Assembly: GCA_008692225.1 (NCBI GenBank)
Contig: VICG01000003.1
Location: 2,721,501-2,785,500 of the forward strand
Direction of reading: 5' to 3'
From: Monilinia fructicola
Taxonomy: Eukaryota; Ascomycota; Leotiomycetes; Helotiales; Sclerotiniaceae
DNA length: 64,000 nt
The position numbers were made by a program, and so were the translations under genes. Below the pieces are notes generated by a model that was given only the letters and a program-made list of their open reading frames with translations, had not been told where the DNA came from and did no database searches. Each line of letters starts with the position of its first letter. Positions within the stretch are counted from its first letter, which is position 1. Of the stretch, positions 38,528-51,577 are shown piece by piece.

Positions 38528-41500
38528 ATGGATAACAATTCGACTTCAGCTCCTCTCGCAGATTACTTCTGGATCGCGGGGATCGATTCTCTACAATATG
38601 GTCCCGAGGTTTTCCCCTCAAACACAAGGGATAGATCAAGCAACGTTATACAATCACCTCCTTCTCCTCAGGTCGATGCCACGATAGAAGAAAGTCCCGA
38701 AGGTGAAAACTCGCCTCCTCCGAATAACAAAAGAGCCTCGGCCCGACATTCCCGCAACAATTCATGGAATCGGTTGAGTAAACAAGGCTCCCATGAATCG
38801 CGAAGTTCAATATCCACCCTCGATGAGCTTGAAGGAACAGCGAGCAACCGAAGTAGCATGACAATCAAAGCGGGTGAGATTGGTCATATTTTTGGTAATG
38901 GTAACGGTAACGGTAATGGTAATGGAAACGGCAATGGTAACGGGATCGGAATGGGAATGGGAAATGGCACGAAGCCTGAGGGAGGAATATTTGCAAATTT
39001 CGATTTCGACAAAGCACTACGCAAGTTTGCGAATGAGCGGGAGAATTTTCTGGACGATTTGAGCTTTAGTGCTGGTGTTCCAACACATGCTGCACAGCCT
39101 ATGACAAATCCGAGAACGTCAAGATTAAGGGTGGAAGATGCAGATAATATACAGAGAAGAAGCCCGACATTAAGGAGTGTGGGTGGAAGTATAAGGAGAC
39201 GAATTAGTTTCAGAGATCTGAACAGTGTGAAGAGACAACCTTCCATGGCAGGTCGAAGTAGTAAGTCTGACATTCTGCATCCTGTGTCCCGATGCGGCAC
39301 ATATATTACATGCATTGCATACGAAGGATCGGGACCGCAGACCTCGCAAATTGTGAAAAGCTTATACTGACCCGGTCAATAGTGTCAGTCCGCACTTCGA
39401 GGCGCCTCAGTAATTATAATGCCGTCATCCCTACTCCAGAGCCGCTAAACCTCGACCCTGATATGCATCCATTGAAGCGACGATTTGAACCAGTTTTACT
39501 CGACAGATACCCACCAAAACATGCGACGGAAGAATTACCGAGGAGAGGTAAATTTCCCGATTACGTCCCTATGTTTGCATTTCCCAACGATATCAATATT
39601 GTTTCCTCGGATGAACGACCACGTTCAACCTGGCATGGATTTGCCATGACCGGGGAGGATAATTCTAAAATATACGGCATTACTGTAATTGTTTGGAAAC
39701 CACTGGATCAAGAAGCGGCCGAGAATGTCGAGAGAAGATGCGAGGCTTGGAGACAAAGCCACATGACAAACGAAGAACGAGAACTTGCCGCGAGTTTGGG
39801 AGAACGATTGGCTTCGGAGCGGGCGCATCTTTCGCAGTTGCTAGCGAAATTACCCAGTGTTGTTTCTGGCTCTGCTGCGAGAGAACAATTGGAAGAGTTG
39901 ATTAGTTCGGTGGAGGAAAAGATTACTCTGATGACTGACATGTTGAGGCCTGTCCGACACGGCGCAGCATCCAAGATTGAGGGCTTGACTGATGGTGAGA
40001 CGGGTCTGTGGATCCCAAGAGCCTATGGAATTCTTGGCAGGGATGGAAGTATGACAAGCTTCTGGAAGGAATGGTTGAAGGCTGTCGTGGTACCTATGAC
40101 GGATGGTGGGATCCTCCGAGTTCCTGCAAGTTCGCCAACAATCGGTAGATGGCAACCCCTGGAGAGATATGTTGTCAATTTGTGTACCGAAGCACTAAGC
40201 CCGTTGTCCTCAAAACACACAAATCGAAATTGCAGTACGGGAACTACGACTTTTTGCCAGAAAGGAGGCACCCAACGAATTACCAGAGTCACGAAATACG
40301 GATATTTACGCACTATTCAGGGCTTTGAGTATACCAATATATCGTCGCTCTGGTAGAGTTTATGTTGTCCGAATCTAGGATTATCTTACTCTCATCTCAC
40401 ACAGCCATGTTACATCTGGCTAGTAAGGCTTTGGTCAGTCTCCTATATCCACTAAAATGGGCAAGCATTTTCATTCCGGTCCTACCCGCCAGATTGATTT
40501 CCGCGCTAGAAGCACCCTGTCCTTATATTGTTGGGATCGAGAGAAGGTATGATAACATAGAGCTTCCGGAGGATGATTATGTTTTTGTGGACCTGGATCA
40601 AGATACGGTTGAATCCACTGCTTCACCAGTTTCATTACCAAGACAACAGCGTCGAAAGCTTGTATCCCTCCTGCAGTTGGCAGCTCCACACCATAATAGA
40701 TGTGGCGTAGAGGTAGCACCGCCACCTTATGCCGTTGAAACTTTTCCTTACGATGCATTTTCGTCGGAGAATGAAGCGATCTTTACTCAAAATGCACCTG
40801 CTGGCACTTTGGGTAAGTATGTCAGTCAGAACTCGACCACGTTTGGGGAGCCTGATCTACAAAAAGAGGAAAAGACCTTTGGTTTTCAATGCATTCTTGC
40901 AATCAAAGAATGATCATACTCGCGTTGAACGTCCGTCAACCGGAAGATCAAGCAAAACTAGTCCACCGACATCTTTGTCGCCTGTCTCGGGACACTGTCC
41001 ACCAATGCCTACAACTCCTATATCTCGAAATGATTCTGGATTTGCGCTCACGGCTACATTGAGGGAAAAGAGATCTGGCCATTTCGATGCAAACTCAAGA
41101 CGTAGTTCCTCGTTCGGTTTGGAACGACAGCCGACACTGCGAAGACCCAGTGCACCATTTGTCGGTGGCCACTCTGCTAGCCTTTCCACTTCTGCTGTTT
41201 TCCATTGGCGATAGCAAGTCCATGTATGGTTATGCACCCTCTGCGTATGCACCGTCCGCCTATGCAGCCTCTACCATTGCCGCATCAACAATCATGCCTA
41301 ACATGCTCATGCAACCAGTGCGTAATACGGAGACAACAATATGGGTTGAAGGACATTGCTTTGTGTATAATGCCAACGACATGGCATCAGTTTGCTCAAT
41401 TTGTGATGAGAAGCCTGAGGGAGATGGCATGTATAGCTGTAACGCCTGCAGCACTGCTTCCCATGGTCGTTGTCTAGGCTGGTGTTCACTTGTGTGTCCA

Positions 41501-42124
41501 TCCGCCTTTCATGCAGATCGTGTACGTGCCGCTTTCGTCAGATGCTTCGCAAATTTGTTTTACACCTATAGAAAACATCTTGGCAGACCGTCAAAAGAGC
41601 AAAAGTCGAGGGGACAATTGTATGGTTTTGATATGAATGCGTTCATGAAGGGCCTTCCAAGCGATCAGCAAGAATATATTACGATGCTGCAACAAACACA
41701 AGGTAAGTTGACTCCCATATTGTATTTATGAACAAGACTAACCCGAATAGCATTTAATGAATTTATTAATGAACGGGAAACCAAACAATCGAATGATCGC
41801 GATATTCAATTGTTCGACTCTATCATTCAAGCTAAGAAGTCTCGAGGACGTGCATCTTTCTTTTCTTCAAAAGCATCACTTCGACCCACTTTCCTTGAAG
41901 ATACATCTGATCATTTATGGCGCTCCGCATTAGTTCCAGTACCCAGAGATGCTAAATTCCCTGGTGACTATAAGACGATCGTCACGAGAATTCCAGCACA
42001 ACTGGATATTGGGCTGATGAAAGAACCTCGAAGTGTTGCAGGAGTGCCACGTATGGATATGCCAGGAAAGCGGGTTGGTCGCAAAGCAGTTCCAAGCATG
42101 CTAGGTGGTAGGGGAATAATCTGA
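38528..42124 (+). CDS. DENN (AEX-3) domain protein, candidate Rab GEF (frame interrupted)
   Basis: Exons 38528-39260, 39383-41702 and 41751-42124 (introns 122 and 48 nt). The N-terminus is Ser-rich with a Gly-Asn repeat encoded by GGTAAC hexamers (about residues 122-142). The upstream DENN lobe includes FPDYVPMFAFPNDINIVSSD and STWHGFAMTGEDNSKIYGITVIVW; the core includes FMLSESRIILLSSHTAMLHLASKAL, ILPARLISALEAPCPYIVG and the DLDQDTV segment. A Cys/His-rich segment follows (CSICDEKPEGDGMYSCNAC), then a dDENN-like end. DENN proteins usually activate Rab GTPases; the target is unknown. The frame shifts +1 four times: near 40211-40217, 40335-40340, 40844-40865 (GGGG or AAAAA) and TTTT 41198-41201. 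Ignoring one base at each gives exactly 1140 aa without stops. Confidence 0.87.
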
Positions 42125-43140
42125 ACATGAATGGATGCGAAGGAAGGGTTTGATTATGAGGATGAAACAAGTCCAGATTGAGGATCCGAAGTTTACGACG
42201 GAAAGAAATCAGATAAATACACGGCCGAATATAATCTTAAAGACATACGAAAGTGAGATGAAGAGAAGGAAGCACTTCGAGATAAATTTCATTTGAAAGA
42301 TGCAAGTTGCGAGCGAGATGTGTAAGATATCCAAGCGAGGAGTTTAAAAAAAAATTCTTTTTTTTTTATTTTATTTTTTTTGATTGTCCTTGTTCGTCAC
42401 AAGTTCATCGAGCGAAGAATGGTGGCAAAAGTCATTAGGTTGATAAGGATGAAGGGATGGGTGGATGGATACAGGAGTGGTGTAGATAGGTGTTGAGGAG
42501 AAATCAGCCATTTTTGTTTCGGTTGATTTTTGGTGCGGCGCGAAGTGGAGTGGGTAGATTGTTTCAGAGGGACATGGGGACGGTGATTAATATTTGGGTG
42601 GTGGAAGAAAGGAGAAAGATGGTGAGAAGGAAGAAAAATGAGAAATGGGACTTAATTTGTTGGATTGAGAATTGGAATGATTGGATGGATGGATGGATAG
42701 ATGGATGGATGACTGGGTTGGGATATGATATGATATTGAACAAAAGAAAGATTGGTTGATTGCATTTTGCATCTTATCTATCATTTACTTTGCTCACTTG
42801 ACCAGGTGGAAATTAGGAGGGGTGTGGTGCGGACTAATGAGAGAGGGGGAGGAATATAAGGGAGAAGTTCATTAATGACGATGAGGATAGTGAATAGATG
42901 GATATGAGTGGGTGGATTGATAGTATAGATACTTGATAAATGGAAGATGAAGATGAAAATGAAAATGAAGTGGAGGTTGAAGTTGAAGTAGAGGTTGATT
43001 AAATACTGCGTATAATTGGTGCAGAGATAGAGTTGGGGATGGGAGGGAGTGTAGAGACAGATTCAAGATACACAGATCTGAGGATAGATAGTGATAGTGA
43101 TAGTGATGACGAGATTAATAGCGAGATTGATACTAATAGA

Positions 43141-43155
43141 GTGTATATGTGTATA

Positions 43156-43200
<45 letters not shown>
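43141..43200. repeat. (GT)n microsatellite
   Basis: GTGTATAT then a run of GT dinucleotides of about 35 nt. Confidence 0.9.
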
Positions 43201-43206
<6 letters not shown>

Positions 43207-43384
43207 TTTGATTTCTTAAGGCGATGTGTGAAGGGAAGATAAAGAAACAGAGAGAGAGAGAGAGATCCATGGATGTGTTTGCGCTTTTTGATTTTGGCAT
43301 GGTGGGAGGGAGAATTCGCGTAATTTTCTAGCCCCGGGTTGATTTGTTGATGGATAGATAAATGGCTTTTGTACTTTTTATTGG

Positions 43385-43575
43385 TGTGTGTGTATATATG
43401 TATATATGTGTGTGTGTATGTGTATGTATATTTATGTATATATGTTATGTATATATGTGTGTATATATGTGTGTATATATGTGTGTATATATATGGGTGT
43501 ATATATGTGTGTATATATGTGTGTATATATGATGTGTGTGTGTGTATATGTATATGAATATGAATGTGTATATAT
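43385..43575. repeat. TATATGTGTG microsatellite
   Basis: About 190 bp of TATATGTGTG units; it gives false Tyr/Val/Cys/Ile and His/Ile/Tyr frames on the two strands. Confidence 0.9.
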
Positions 43576-46334
43576 GAATGTATGTATCATTCTTCTTATA
43601 TACTTTTATAAGTAAATTAAGTGTCTTGTTGGCGGGACTTTGGCGTAGGTGAAGGTGGAGGTATTGGGCTGGGCTCGACAGGTTGAATTGAGGTGATGAA
43701 GGCAAAGGAAGTAATGATCGAGTCATGTAACCTTAGACCCTTTACTTACTCGCCCGCGTCCCACATACCATCCTATCCATCGTATCTATCTAAATACCCG
43801 CCTAGAGATCCATCGCGGCGGACCAAGGGAGAATGATGCAAAGTGCCTGCCTCTGCTTTTACCTCCGGCTCTCATTACGCAGTTGGGTCGGGTCGGGTCA
43901 GCGCAAGACGAGAGGGGAGGTGCGAGGTGGGAGGTGGGAGGTGGGAGGTGGCATGCTCTTCTTGCGCGTTCGTAGCCAGTTTATCAGGTATGGGTGTGAT
44001 GGGATGAAGGGGCGAGTACATGTTGGGTTGTATGTAATTATGCAATTATATAAAGGAAAGAGGCGCCTTCTTCTTCTTCTTCTCACACAGTCAGATTACA
44101 TACATCCGTACCTATCAAGCACATTATAGATTCCCACCCAGTACGTACGTACGTACGTCCGATGATATCGGAGGTGTAGTGAAATATCTAGTGAAATATC
44201 TAGTGAAACGGAGATGGAGATGGAGATGGAGATGGAGATGAAGGATCTAAGCATCTTGGTAGCCTCATGTGCCACGCACCATTCCACGCATCAGCCGAGA
44301 GACCAGATTGGAAGATTCGGGGTAGTTCTCTAGCGCGGTATGCGATATAGCGCGATGGATGCACGTACGCATGCATGCATGTTCTTGTGCTGGGTCGCGG
44401 CGTGGTTCACGAGCGCGCTACCTGGAGGTGGATTCTTGTTGGTACGCTTGATGGCGTCTTCGGATTCGGGATGCGATATTGAAGGTGAGCCCGTGGGGTG
44501 TGGTGTTTGGTGGCTGCTGGTTCGGTTTCTGTGGTTTGCGATTTCTGTGGAGTGCTGCCTTTGCGAGGTCAGATGTCATGTACCTTGAGCTCTTTGTAGT
44601 ATTGGTGGTAAACTGATTCATTGCTCGATGTATACAAGTATGTAAGGACCGAAATAGTACGAGTAATAAGCAACCCGAATCGCTTAGCCTCCCTATGCCC
44701 TTCCTGGGGATGAGAACTCGTTTATGATATGACGACAACCGAATATTCACCTTGATGCATGTATGTTCGTGTGGTCTAAGTAACCTTATGTGGACTGTGA
44801 TCTACGTAGCCCCTTTGCTATTGATACAGTCGATGCTTATACCATGAGATAGATGCTGAGTATGTTAGCGGATGATGGGGGCTGTGTGGTTCGTGATCAT
44901 GATTGACGATGGGGGAGTTGAGGGATCGATTCATGATGGGGATTGGACGTTGATATACCTACCGCTTTGAGCACTGATGATTAGATCCATGGATATCCAT
45001 CTTGATTATCTTTATGATTTAATTTGGAATTAGGAATTTGACTTGACATGCGGGTAGAGAGCACGATGTGTGCGTACGGGTGGAAGGATGCAGTAGAAGA
45101 TAGCTTGGGGGGGGGGGGGTGGGGGGTATTGATGAATTTACTTGTACCATGCGATGTTATGATGCCATGTTTTATTTTTGATTTTGGGGATTGTATATTT
45201 AGTATATCTGTGATATTTTGGTAGTAATTAATTTTGAGTATTTGTTTGTTTGTTTGTTGATTTGAATAATACTGTAGATGGGATGTTTGGGGGGTGTGGC
45301 GAGTAGTTGAGCTATAAGGGCTCCTTCTTTCTTGCTTGCTTTTCTGCTTGATTAATTATTCAATTTGAAAGTGATATTGAGAGAGAATTGTTTGATTAAA
45401 ATGATAAGTACATCTTGTTTGACTAAAGATGGGTTTAGATTATGTATCAGAGTATGTAGTAGAGTATGTAGTAGAGTAGAGTAGTAGAGTATGTAGTAGA
45501 GAGTATGTACTCGAGTATTAGAGTATGTATTAGAGTACCTAGTATATAATAGGTAATATAAATGAATAATGAATGAATGAACGAATACTCGAGTACAACT
45601 AACTAATTCCCTAGTACCTACTGCACTATATATAGTCGCTTAAGAAATGTCAGTTATATCTATCGACTTATTGAAGTTAGATTTATAAAACATTTCACGA
45701 CGTAGAAAGTTTAAGAGATTTTGTTTCAAGTTAAAAACTAAAGATTTTAACAACATAGAGTAAAACCATAATACCACCCAATTATATTGTGATAATAATA
45801 TTGTAAATAAATCCGTAGTACTACAGTCCACGTCGTACCGGACATCTGAAAACAGACTAAAAACATCAAGTTGGATAATTTCGAATTCTGTCCGAGCTTT
45901 ATGGGGATGGCGTTGCTTTCTGGAGCACAGAGTATGGAGTTGGAGTACTGACTGCCTGGGGACCCACTGTTTCGGTAGATCTATGGGGTAATGTGAATTT
46001 GTGGTTTGAGGGGCTTGGAATTGGCGCATGTTTGGTTTGTGCCGTGTGTGTCGTGTGCTTGGGTAGATATTATGGATTGGTTGAGTTGTTGTAGATTAAA
46101 GGGGTGTGTGTATGTATATATTATATATGTATAGAAGTATGTATACCTAGGTAAGTAGATAGGTAAGTATATATATATATATATATATAAGCAGGTATGT
46201 AAGTAAATAGTATGGGTTCCCGTTTCGAGATACAAAAGTCAAGAGTAATGGAAAGGAGACTTTTTTGGATAGGATAGAAATTATGTTGCTACTAGTATCG
46301 TAAGCGAGCTGACTCCATATTATCTATCGTACAC

Positions 46335-47142
46335 TACTCGGGCGCGTTTTTAAAAGAGGCATAGGCGAATATAAAACTTATAATTATTCAACGAAATCTT
46401 TATATAATTTAATATAACTTATATATATATATTAGATTTAGTATTTTTAAGATCTTCCTATAAAGTTTTTATATTATAAAAATTATTTTTAAAAGAATAT
46501 TAATATTATAAAGTTAGTGATTTTAGAAAATTTTAGTATTTATTAATTTATTAATTTTAAATTCAAAAATATATAAATATTAAAAATTAAAATTATAGAA
46601 AAATAATATAAGCTTTGAAAGTTTTATTAAATGATTTCAAAATTTAATATTTATTTATTATATCAATATATATGTTGATATAAAAAGTGGAAAATTCAAA
46701 ATTTTAACAAAAAAATATACTTATATAATCCAAATAAGCGAATTTACCCCTTTTTCGAAACCTATAAATTTTCCTATATTTTCAACTTTATTAATTTATA
46801 TTTTAAACATCAATAAAGATATTAAAATTCTAAAATAAGATATTTAAAATTTAGCTTTTCTTTTATTATTTAACAAAGTTTGATAAGTTTAATTATAATA
46901 TTCGTTAAACTATTCAATATTAATATAAATCTCTAATTTTTCATTAAATTTTCAATATTCATACATTTTATCATACTATTATTCCATTTAATACTTAGAT
47001 TTTATAATACAAAATTTTTATATTAAGTATAAAAATACTAAATTTATAATATTTATAAGTTTTATAAAATTATACAAAGGTTTCGCTTGAATAATTATAA
47101 GTTATATTTTAGCGTATGCCTCTTTTAAAACCCGCCCGAGTA
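46335..47142. mobile_element. inverted-repeat element, family B (copy 1)
   Basis: 808 bp. The left end is TACTCGGGCGCGTTTTTAAA then AGAGGCATA; the right end is the inverse (TATGCCTCTTTTAAAACCCG then CCCGAGTA). The inverted similarity extends about 60 bp (ACTTATAATTATTCAA in both arms). The interior is AT-saturated and non-coding. GTACA occurs 1-2 bases outside both ends, but an exact target duplication is not certain. Confidence 0.78.
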
Positions 47143-48045
47143 TTGTACAACACGTTCTGAATCTTACACCTTTAGATTGAAACTTTTTTTAACTAATAAA
47201 GGGTCTAGAGATCATCGAGTACTTATCGATTGTGCGAAGTAAACTTCTTAGGGTTAGTTGTTTTGATTTTAAACTAAATTTAGAATTAACCATACGGGGC
47301 TGGGAATCCGGAATGGAAAATAAGAAAGTTATCCATGGATTTGCTGGAATGAGTGGGTGGATACGTGAGTGAGTGAAGACATTTGGTGAAATAGTGAATG
47401 GTAAGTAAACGGCATTAATAAAAAGTAGATGCTAAACGGTAATTAGGAAATAGTATATATATATATATATTCCCTTAGATTGTTAGATTTAACCTACAAC
47501 CTGTTGAATATGATTTTATCATATAGAACTATATAGCTAAGTAATCTTAAAGCAAATCATAATTACTCTATGCTTTAAATCGTTTTTAGCATTGAATAAA
47601 GAAAGAGTAAATGAGAAATAAATCAAAAGTAACCTTGGAAATCAAAAGCAGCCCTGAAGATCAAAAGTAGATCAAAATCATACTGTATTTATAGTCTACG
47701 AGTAACCTTATTCCTTTTCAAATTACGCGAGTCTAAAAGCAATAATAAATCATATATAGAAAAATGAATCTCTATTTAATGATATATCTATTTAATGATA
47801 TTCTTAGATAGGTATCTATCTAATAATATATCCATCTAATAATATATAATGAAAATGAATATCTATCTAATAATACCTTATATCTAAAAACTAATAATTA
47901 GAATAACAATACGACAACAATACTATAGAAGTCAACCAAGACTGTCCGCCAATTCCTTCAATACTGCTGAACTGTGTGAAATGCTCGAGTTGTAAGATTG
48001 AGTAGAGTACCAAGACAATTCCTATAAGAAGAAGCTTTTCAAGAA

Positions 48046-48077
48046 TGCATTCATTCATTCATTCATTCATTCATTCA
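48046..48077. repeat. (ATTC)n microsatellite
   Basis: Seven to eight ATTC units. Confidence 0.9.
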
Positions 48078-49400
48078 CCTGGGCATTCATTGCATTTACC
48101 ATTATGAAGTATATAGTAAGATTACTAAGATTGCATGAAATGCGAATGCAGATGTAATAAGAAGATGGGAAATCATTTCTTAAGATTTCATCTCCTGACT
48201 TGCATTATTTATTATACTATGTATAATCTTTAATGCAACTTACTATGAAATAGTATATAAATAGTTAAGTAGATATATTCATTCACATTTAATAAATAGC
48301 CACGTCAATTGATTATTTTTTCACTCTCTTTTATAAACTTATAATTATTTATTTACCTCTTATATATATGTATATATATATATATAATATATATATTTAT
48401 AAAAGTATTAAGAGATAGATTTATAATTATCTTTTATTCTTTATTTCTAACTTTTCTAGTTAAGATTTCCTTAATATCTCTTATTCTCATTCTCTTTCTT
48501 ATCCTTATCCTCACCCTCCTTCTCGCTCTATTAATTCTTAATTTGTATTCTCTAATACAAGTTCTATTCCAATATCCTAAAAAGAAAGAAAGAAAGAAAT
48601 AAATAAATATATACAACTAAACAACTAAACAACTAAATATTATCGATGGCGAAAATCACATCTTCGATATTTTTAGTCAAAACCTTAAAAATTAAGTCTT
48701 TACTCAGTCAACTCAGAGAATTAACGAACGGACATTGATAGTTTCCTTGGAATCAAAATCATTTTACTCACCTGCTACCTACTAAGAAGTATTGGTATTG
48801 GTATACATCCATCCCATCATCATCACAACCTTTTTATCATCAAGTCGGATCAATCTTAGTTCTTTAGTTATGAACTTATTAACTTTAGCTCTCGCACAAT
48901 ACTCATCACTTTAATTCCTCTCCAGGATTAGGGTTTCGTCATTGTCATTGTCATTGTCATTGTCATTTTCATCCTTCCGTACCCTACCTCCTACCTCCTA
49001 CCTCCTACCTCCTACCACTTCCTCCTCCTCCTCTTCTTATTCCCTTCTTCCCCTTCTTCCCCTTCTTCCCCTTCTTCTCTTACCTCACATAACATTATCA
49101 ACCTACCACCAACCGACAACTCAAAAAAACCCTTCAATTCATTCAGCCGTTCAACATCATGCTACTTCGTGGCCAGTAAACCCTTTCAGAGAGGATCAAT
49201 TCCCCTTGTCAAGAGGACTCCCTTTTGTTAAGCATCGACATATTTCAAGAAGCCAGCAAGCCAGCAAGCCAGCCAGCCAGCCTTACCTCAATAATCAAGC
49301 TTTTTGTGAAGATACAATCATTCCCAACAAACAATCTACACATACACCACACTAAAAAAAAAAAACAAAAAAACACACACATACTCTACAAGCTTTGAAG

Positions 49401-50497
49401 ATGGCGGAAGAACCAGTCGCAAAGATTTCGAGACGATCGACAAGGACCTTTGTGGGAGAACAGGGAGCTATGGAATTAGGAAATGTAGGAGTTGCTATGG
49501 TCCCTCATGAGACAAGACATAGCAATGGCCATGATGAGAAGGCCAAGGAAAAAGACAAGCAAAAGGAGAAACAAGAAAGAGGGGGTAGAAGCTCTTCCCA
49601 TCAAACTCCTCTTGAGGCTTTATCAGGTCCAGTCGTTGATGTTGGAAGAGATCTTGGTACCTTGTTCCCTTCTTCCACAGAAGCTATTGCGAAACAAGGT
49701 AATCGAACCATAAACCCACACAATGATATCCCTACTTGGACAATTAGCTAACATGAACAGTCAATAAAATCCCTCGATGCCGCGAAAGCTTTGGCCAAGG
49801 ACGATCAAGAAGGTCGCCCTCTTAACTTTGGTGTCATCGTCCCAAATGCGATTTATCGAAGCAGCTTCCCGCAAGAAGAGGATTTTGGCTATCTGGCTTC
49901 CCTCGGATTGAAGAGTATCGTGTAAGTTGTCTCATGATAGATTGTGCTATGGCTAGGACTGAGTAGTCGTGATAGGACCCTCGTGAAGAAAGAATTCCCT
50001 CCAGGCTTTCTCGCGTTCATTGAGGCTCAAGGCATACGTCATTATGTCATCGAAATGCAAGGAACCAAAAAGGTCGATATCCCTGAGCATATTATGAATC
50101 AAATCATGAGAATTTCTCTTGACAAGGAGAATCATCCATTGTTAATTCACTGCAATCATGGCAAGGTAATTAATCACTTCCTGAATTTTCTTGAATGATT
50201 TTGAAGCTGATCAGATTGTAGCACCGTACCGGTTGCGCTGCTGCCATTATTCGTCACGTCTCTGGCTGGGGTGTACCGTCTATCGTGGAAGAGTACAAGC
50301 GCTACGCCGAACCCAAGGCTCGTGAAGTCGATATTAAATATATCACCGAGTACAAGGTTTCGAGTCTTAGTGGTCTTTACCACAATAATTTAGACAAACC
50401 TCCTGTCAGAAAGCACTCCAAGACGGCTCGTATCATCGTTCTTACGGCCTTGCTTCTTTGGGTCTGTTTGACTGTGATGAGACTTTGGGATCATTAG
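49401..50497 (+). CDS. Siw14-like atypical phosphatase with C-terminal membrane helix (one frame break)
   Basis: Exons 49401-49698, 49761-49921, 49976-50165 and 50222-50497 (introns 62, 54 and 56 nt); 307 aa once one base is ignored. Family: plant-and-fungi atypical dual-specificity phosphatases (Siw14/Oca), of which Siw14 removes the 5-beta phosphate of inositol pyrophosphates. Visible: FGVIVPNAIYRSSFPQEEDF, LASLGLKSIVTLVKKEFP, and the P-loop HCNHGKHRTG at about residues 211-220 (catalytic C212), with intron 3 falling between Lys and His. The C-terminal IIVLTALLLWVCLTVMRLW is one membrane helix, which soluble yeast Siw14 lacks. AAAA at 49766-49769 must lose one A to keep VNKSLDAAKALAKDD in frame. 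The N-terminal 95 residues are Lys/Glu/Ser-rich. Confidence 0.88.
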
Positions 50498-50949
50498 CTG
50501 GATAGACATCAGCTATCATTTCTAAGGTGTTCAGGTATATGGGTGGTGGGGGTTTCTTCTGGCATTGGTTACTAGACAGACATCGGTTATGCAGTGCGCG
50601 TTAGAGCCGATGCGAATACGGAGTTTAAAGGGTTCAACATGGGGGCATTGGATGTCGAACTATGCCAGACTTCACTACTGCTCGACATAGGGTTATTCTT
50701 AGAATATAGTTTATTGTAATCAGCAGCACAGAGTTAGATTCGGATTGATATCTGCTCCGACCGTTCTTTTCATACAAGCTACTCTCAAGATATTCTATAC
50801 ATAATAATATACAGTTACGTCATCATTGATCATTAATCTTACACTGGCAGGCGCACGCGTATGATGCCTTTTCATAACCCTTATTTTCGACTCCCCAAAG
50901 TATCCAATATCACATAATCCCAGGACTGAAATATACACACGATCCTCAC
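50498..50949. other. gap between convergent genes
   Basis: About 450 bp 3' flank of the Siw14-like gene and the Aim19-like gene; no element recognised. Confidence 0.5.
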
Positions 50950-51577
50950 TCAAAGCGTCTTATCTTCATCCCCCCTCTTCCCAAAAGCATAGGTAATCCC
51001 ACCTCCCACCAAATTCAAAGCTGCAATACCCATGGCCGTCCCTCTGACGATCCCCCGCGCGCCAAATCGACTGCCAACCCGCGCATACATGTTCTTACCA
51101 GACGCCTTCCGTCGATTCGCAAGGAGGAGGTAGAGACCCGACCACGCGGACGTCAGGCCCGCTGAATCGATCGTGTAGCCGGAGAGGTTGAGGTATGTGC
51201 TAAAGAGGAGGACGGGGGTGAAGGTTAGGGGGAGGGGTTGTAGGGGTCGGGGCGTGTAGGGCTGTGGTGAGGGTTGCGAGGAGGGTGGGAGGCAGGGGGG
51301 AGCCTGTGAGGGGAGGCGGGTGGTTAGTTGGTTTGGTTTGGTTTGGGGTTGGGATTGGGATTGGGGTTGGGATTGAGTTTGGTGGTGGGAGATGAGTTGG
51401 TGACTTCTTATATTTTTATGGGAGAGGGGTGGAAGGGTGATGGGGGATTTTGGGTGTTGAGTGTGTGGAGGGAGGAATGGAGGGGAATGGAGGGGAATGA
51501 AACTCACGACCCCAATCTTGTGCGTAGGAAATTGTCGTCTTTTTGACGTTCTCGACTGGCTTGTCTTGATTGGACAT
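50950..51577 (-). CDS. Small membrane protein, Aim19-like (one frame break)
   Basis: Exons 51577-51508 and 51303-50950 with a 204-nt intron; 140 aa once one base is ignored. Exon 1 encodes SNQDKPVENVKKTTISYAQD. Exon 2 has TLLATLTTALHARPLQPLPLTFTPVLLFSTYLNLSGYTIDSAGLTSAWSGLYLLL, then FGARGIVRGTAMGIAALNLVGGGITYAF, i.e. two to three hydrophobic segments. The order 'AG-xxx-AWSGLYLLL ... RxxGxxRG ... NxxxGG' recalls yeast Aim19, a mitochondrial membrane protein of poorly known role; the match is by eye and moderate. The frame needs one G fewer in GGGG at 51249-51252 (plus-strand reading). Without the correction a frame of Pro-rich sequence runs across the site and hides the true start. It is divergent from the J-protein gene. 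Confidence 0.62.

Larger units (their letters stand above)
42125..49400. other. 7.3 kb repeat-rich region without a supported gene
   Basis: DENN 3' flank, then GGAT, GT and TATATGTG microsatellites, GTACGTAC and GGAGAT runs, a poly-G tract (45104-45128), an inverted-repeat element (46335-47142), AT-rich sequence to 48.4 kb and a CT-rich leader before 49401. Open frames are simple-repeat translations or short chance frames. Confidence 0.55.

Noticed and set aside
43369..43726. overlapping open frames on both strands
   Set aside because: Made of TATATGTGTG repeats; stop-free only because of the repeat period.
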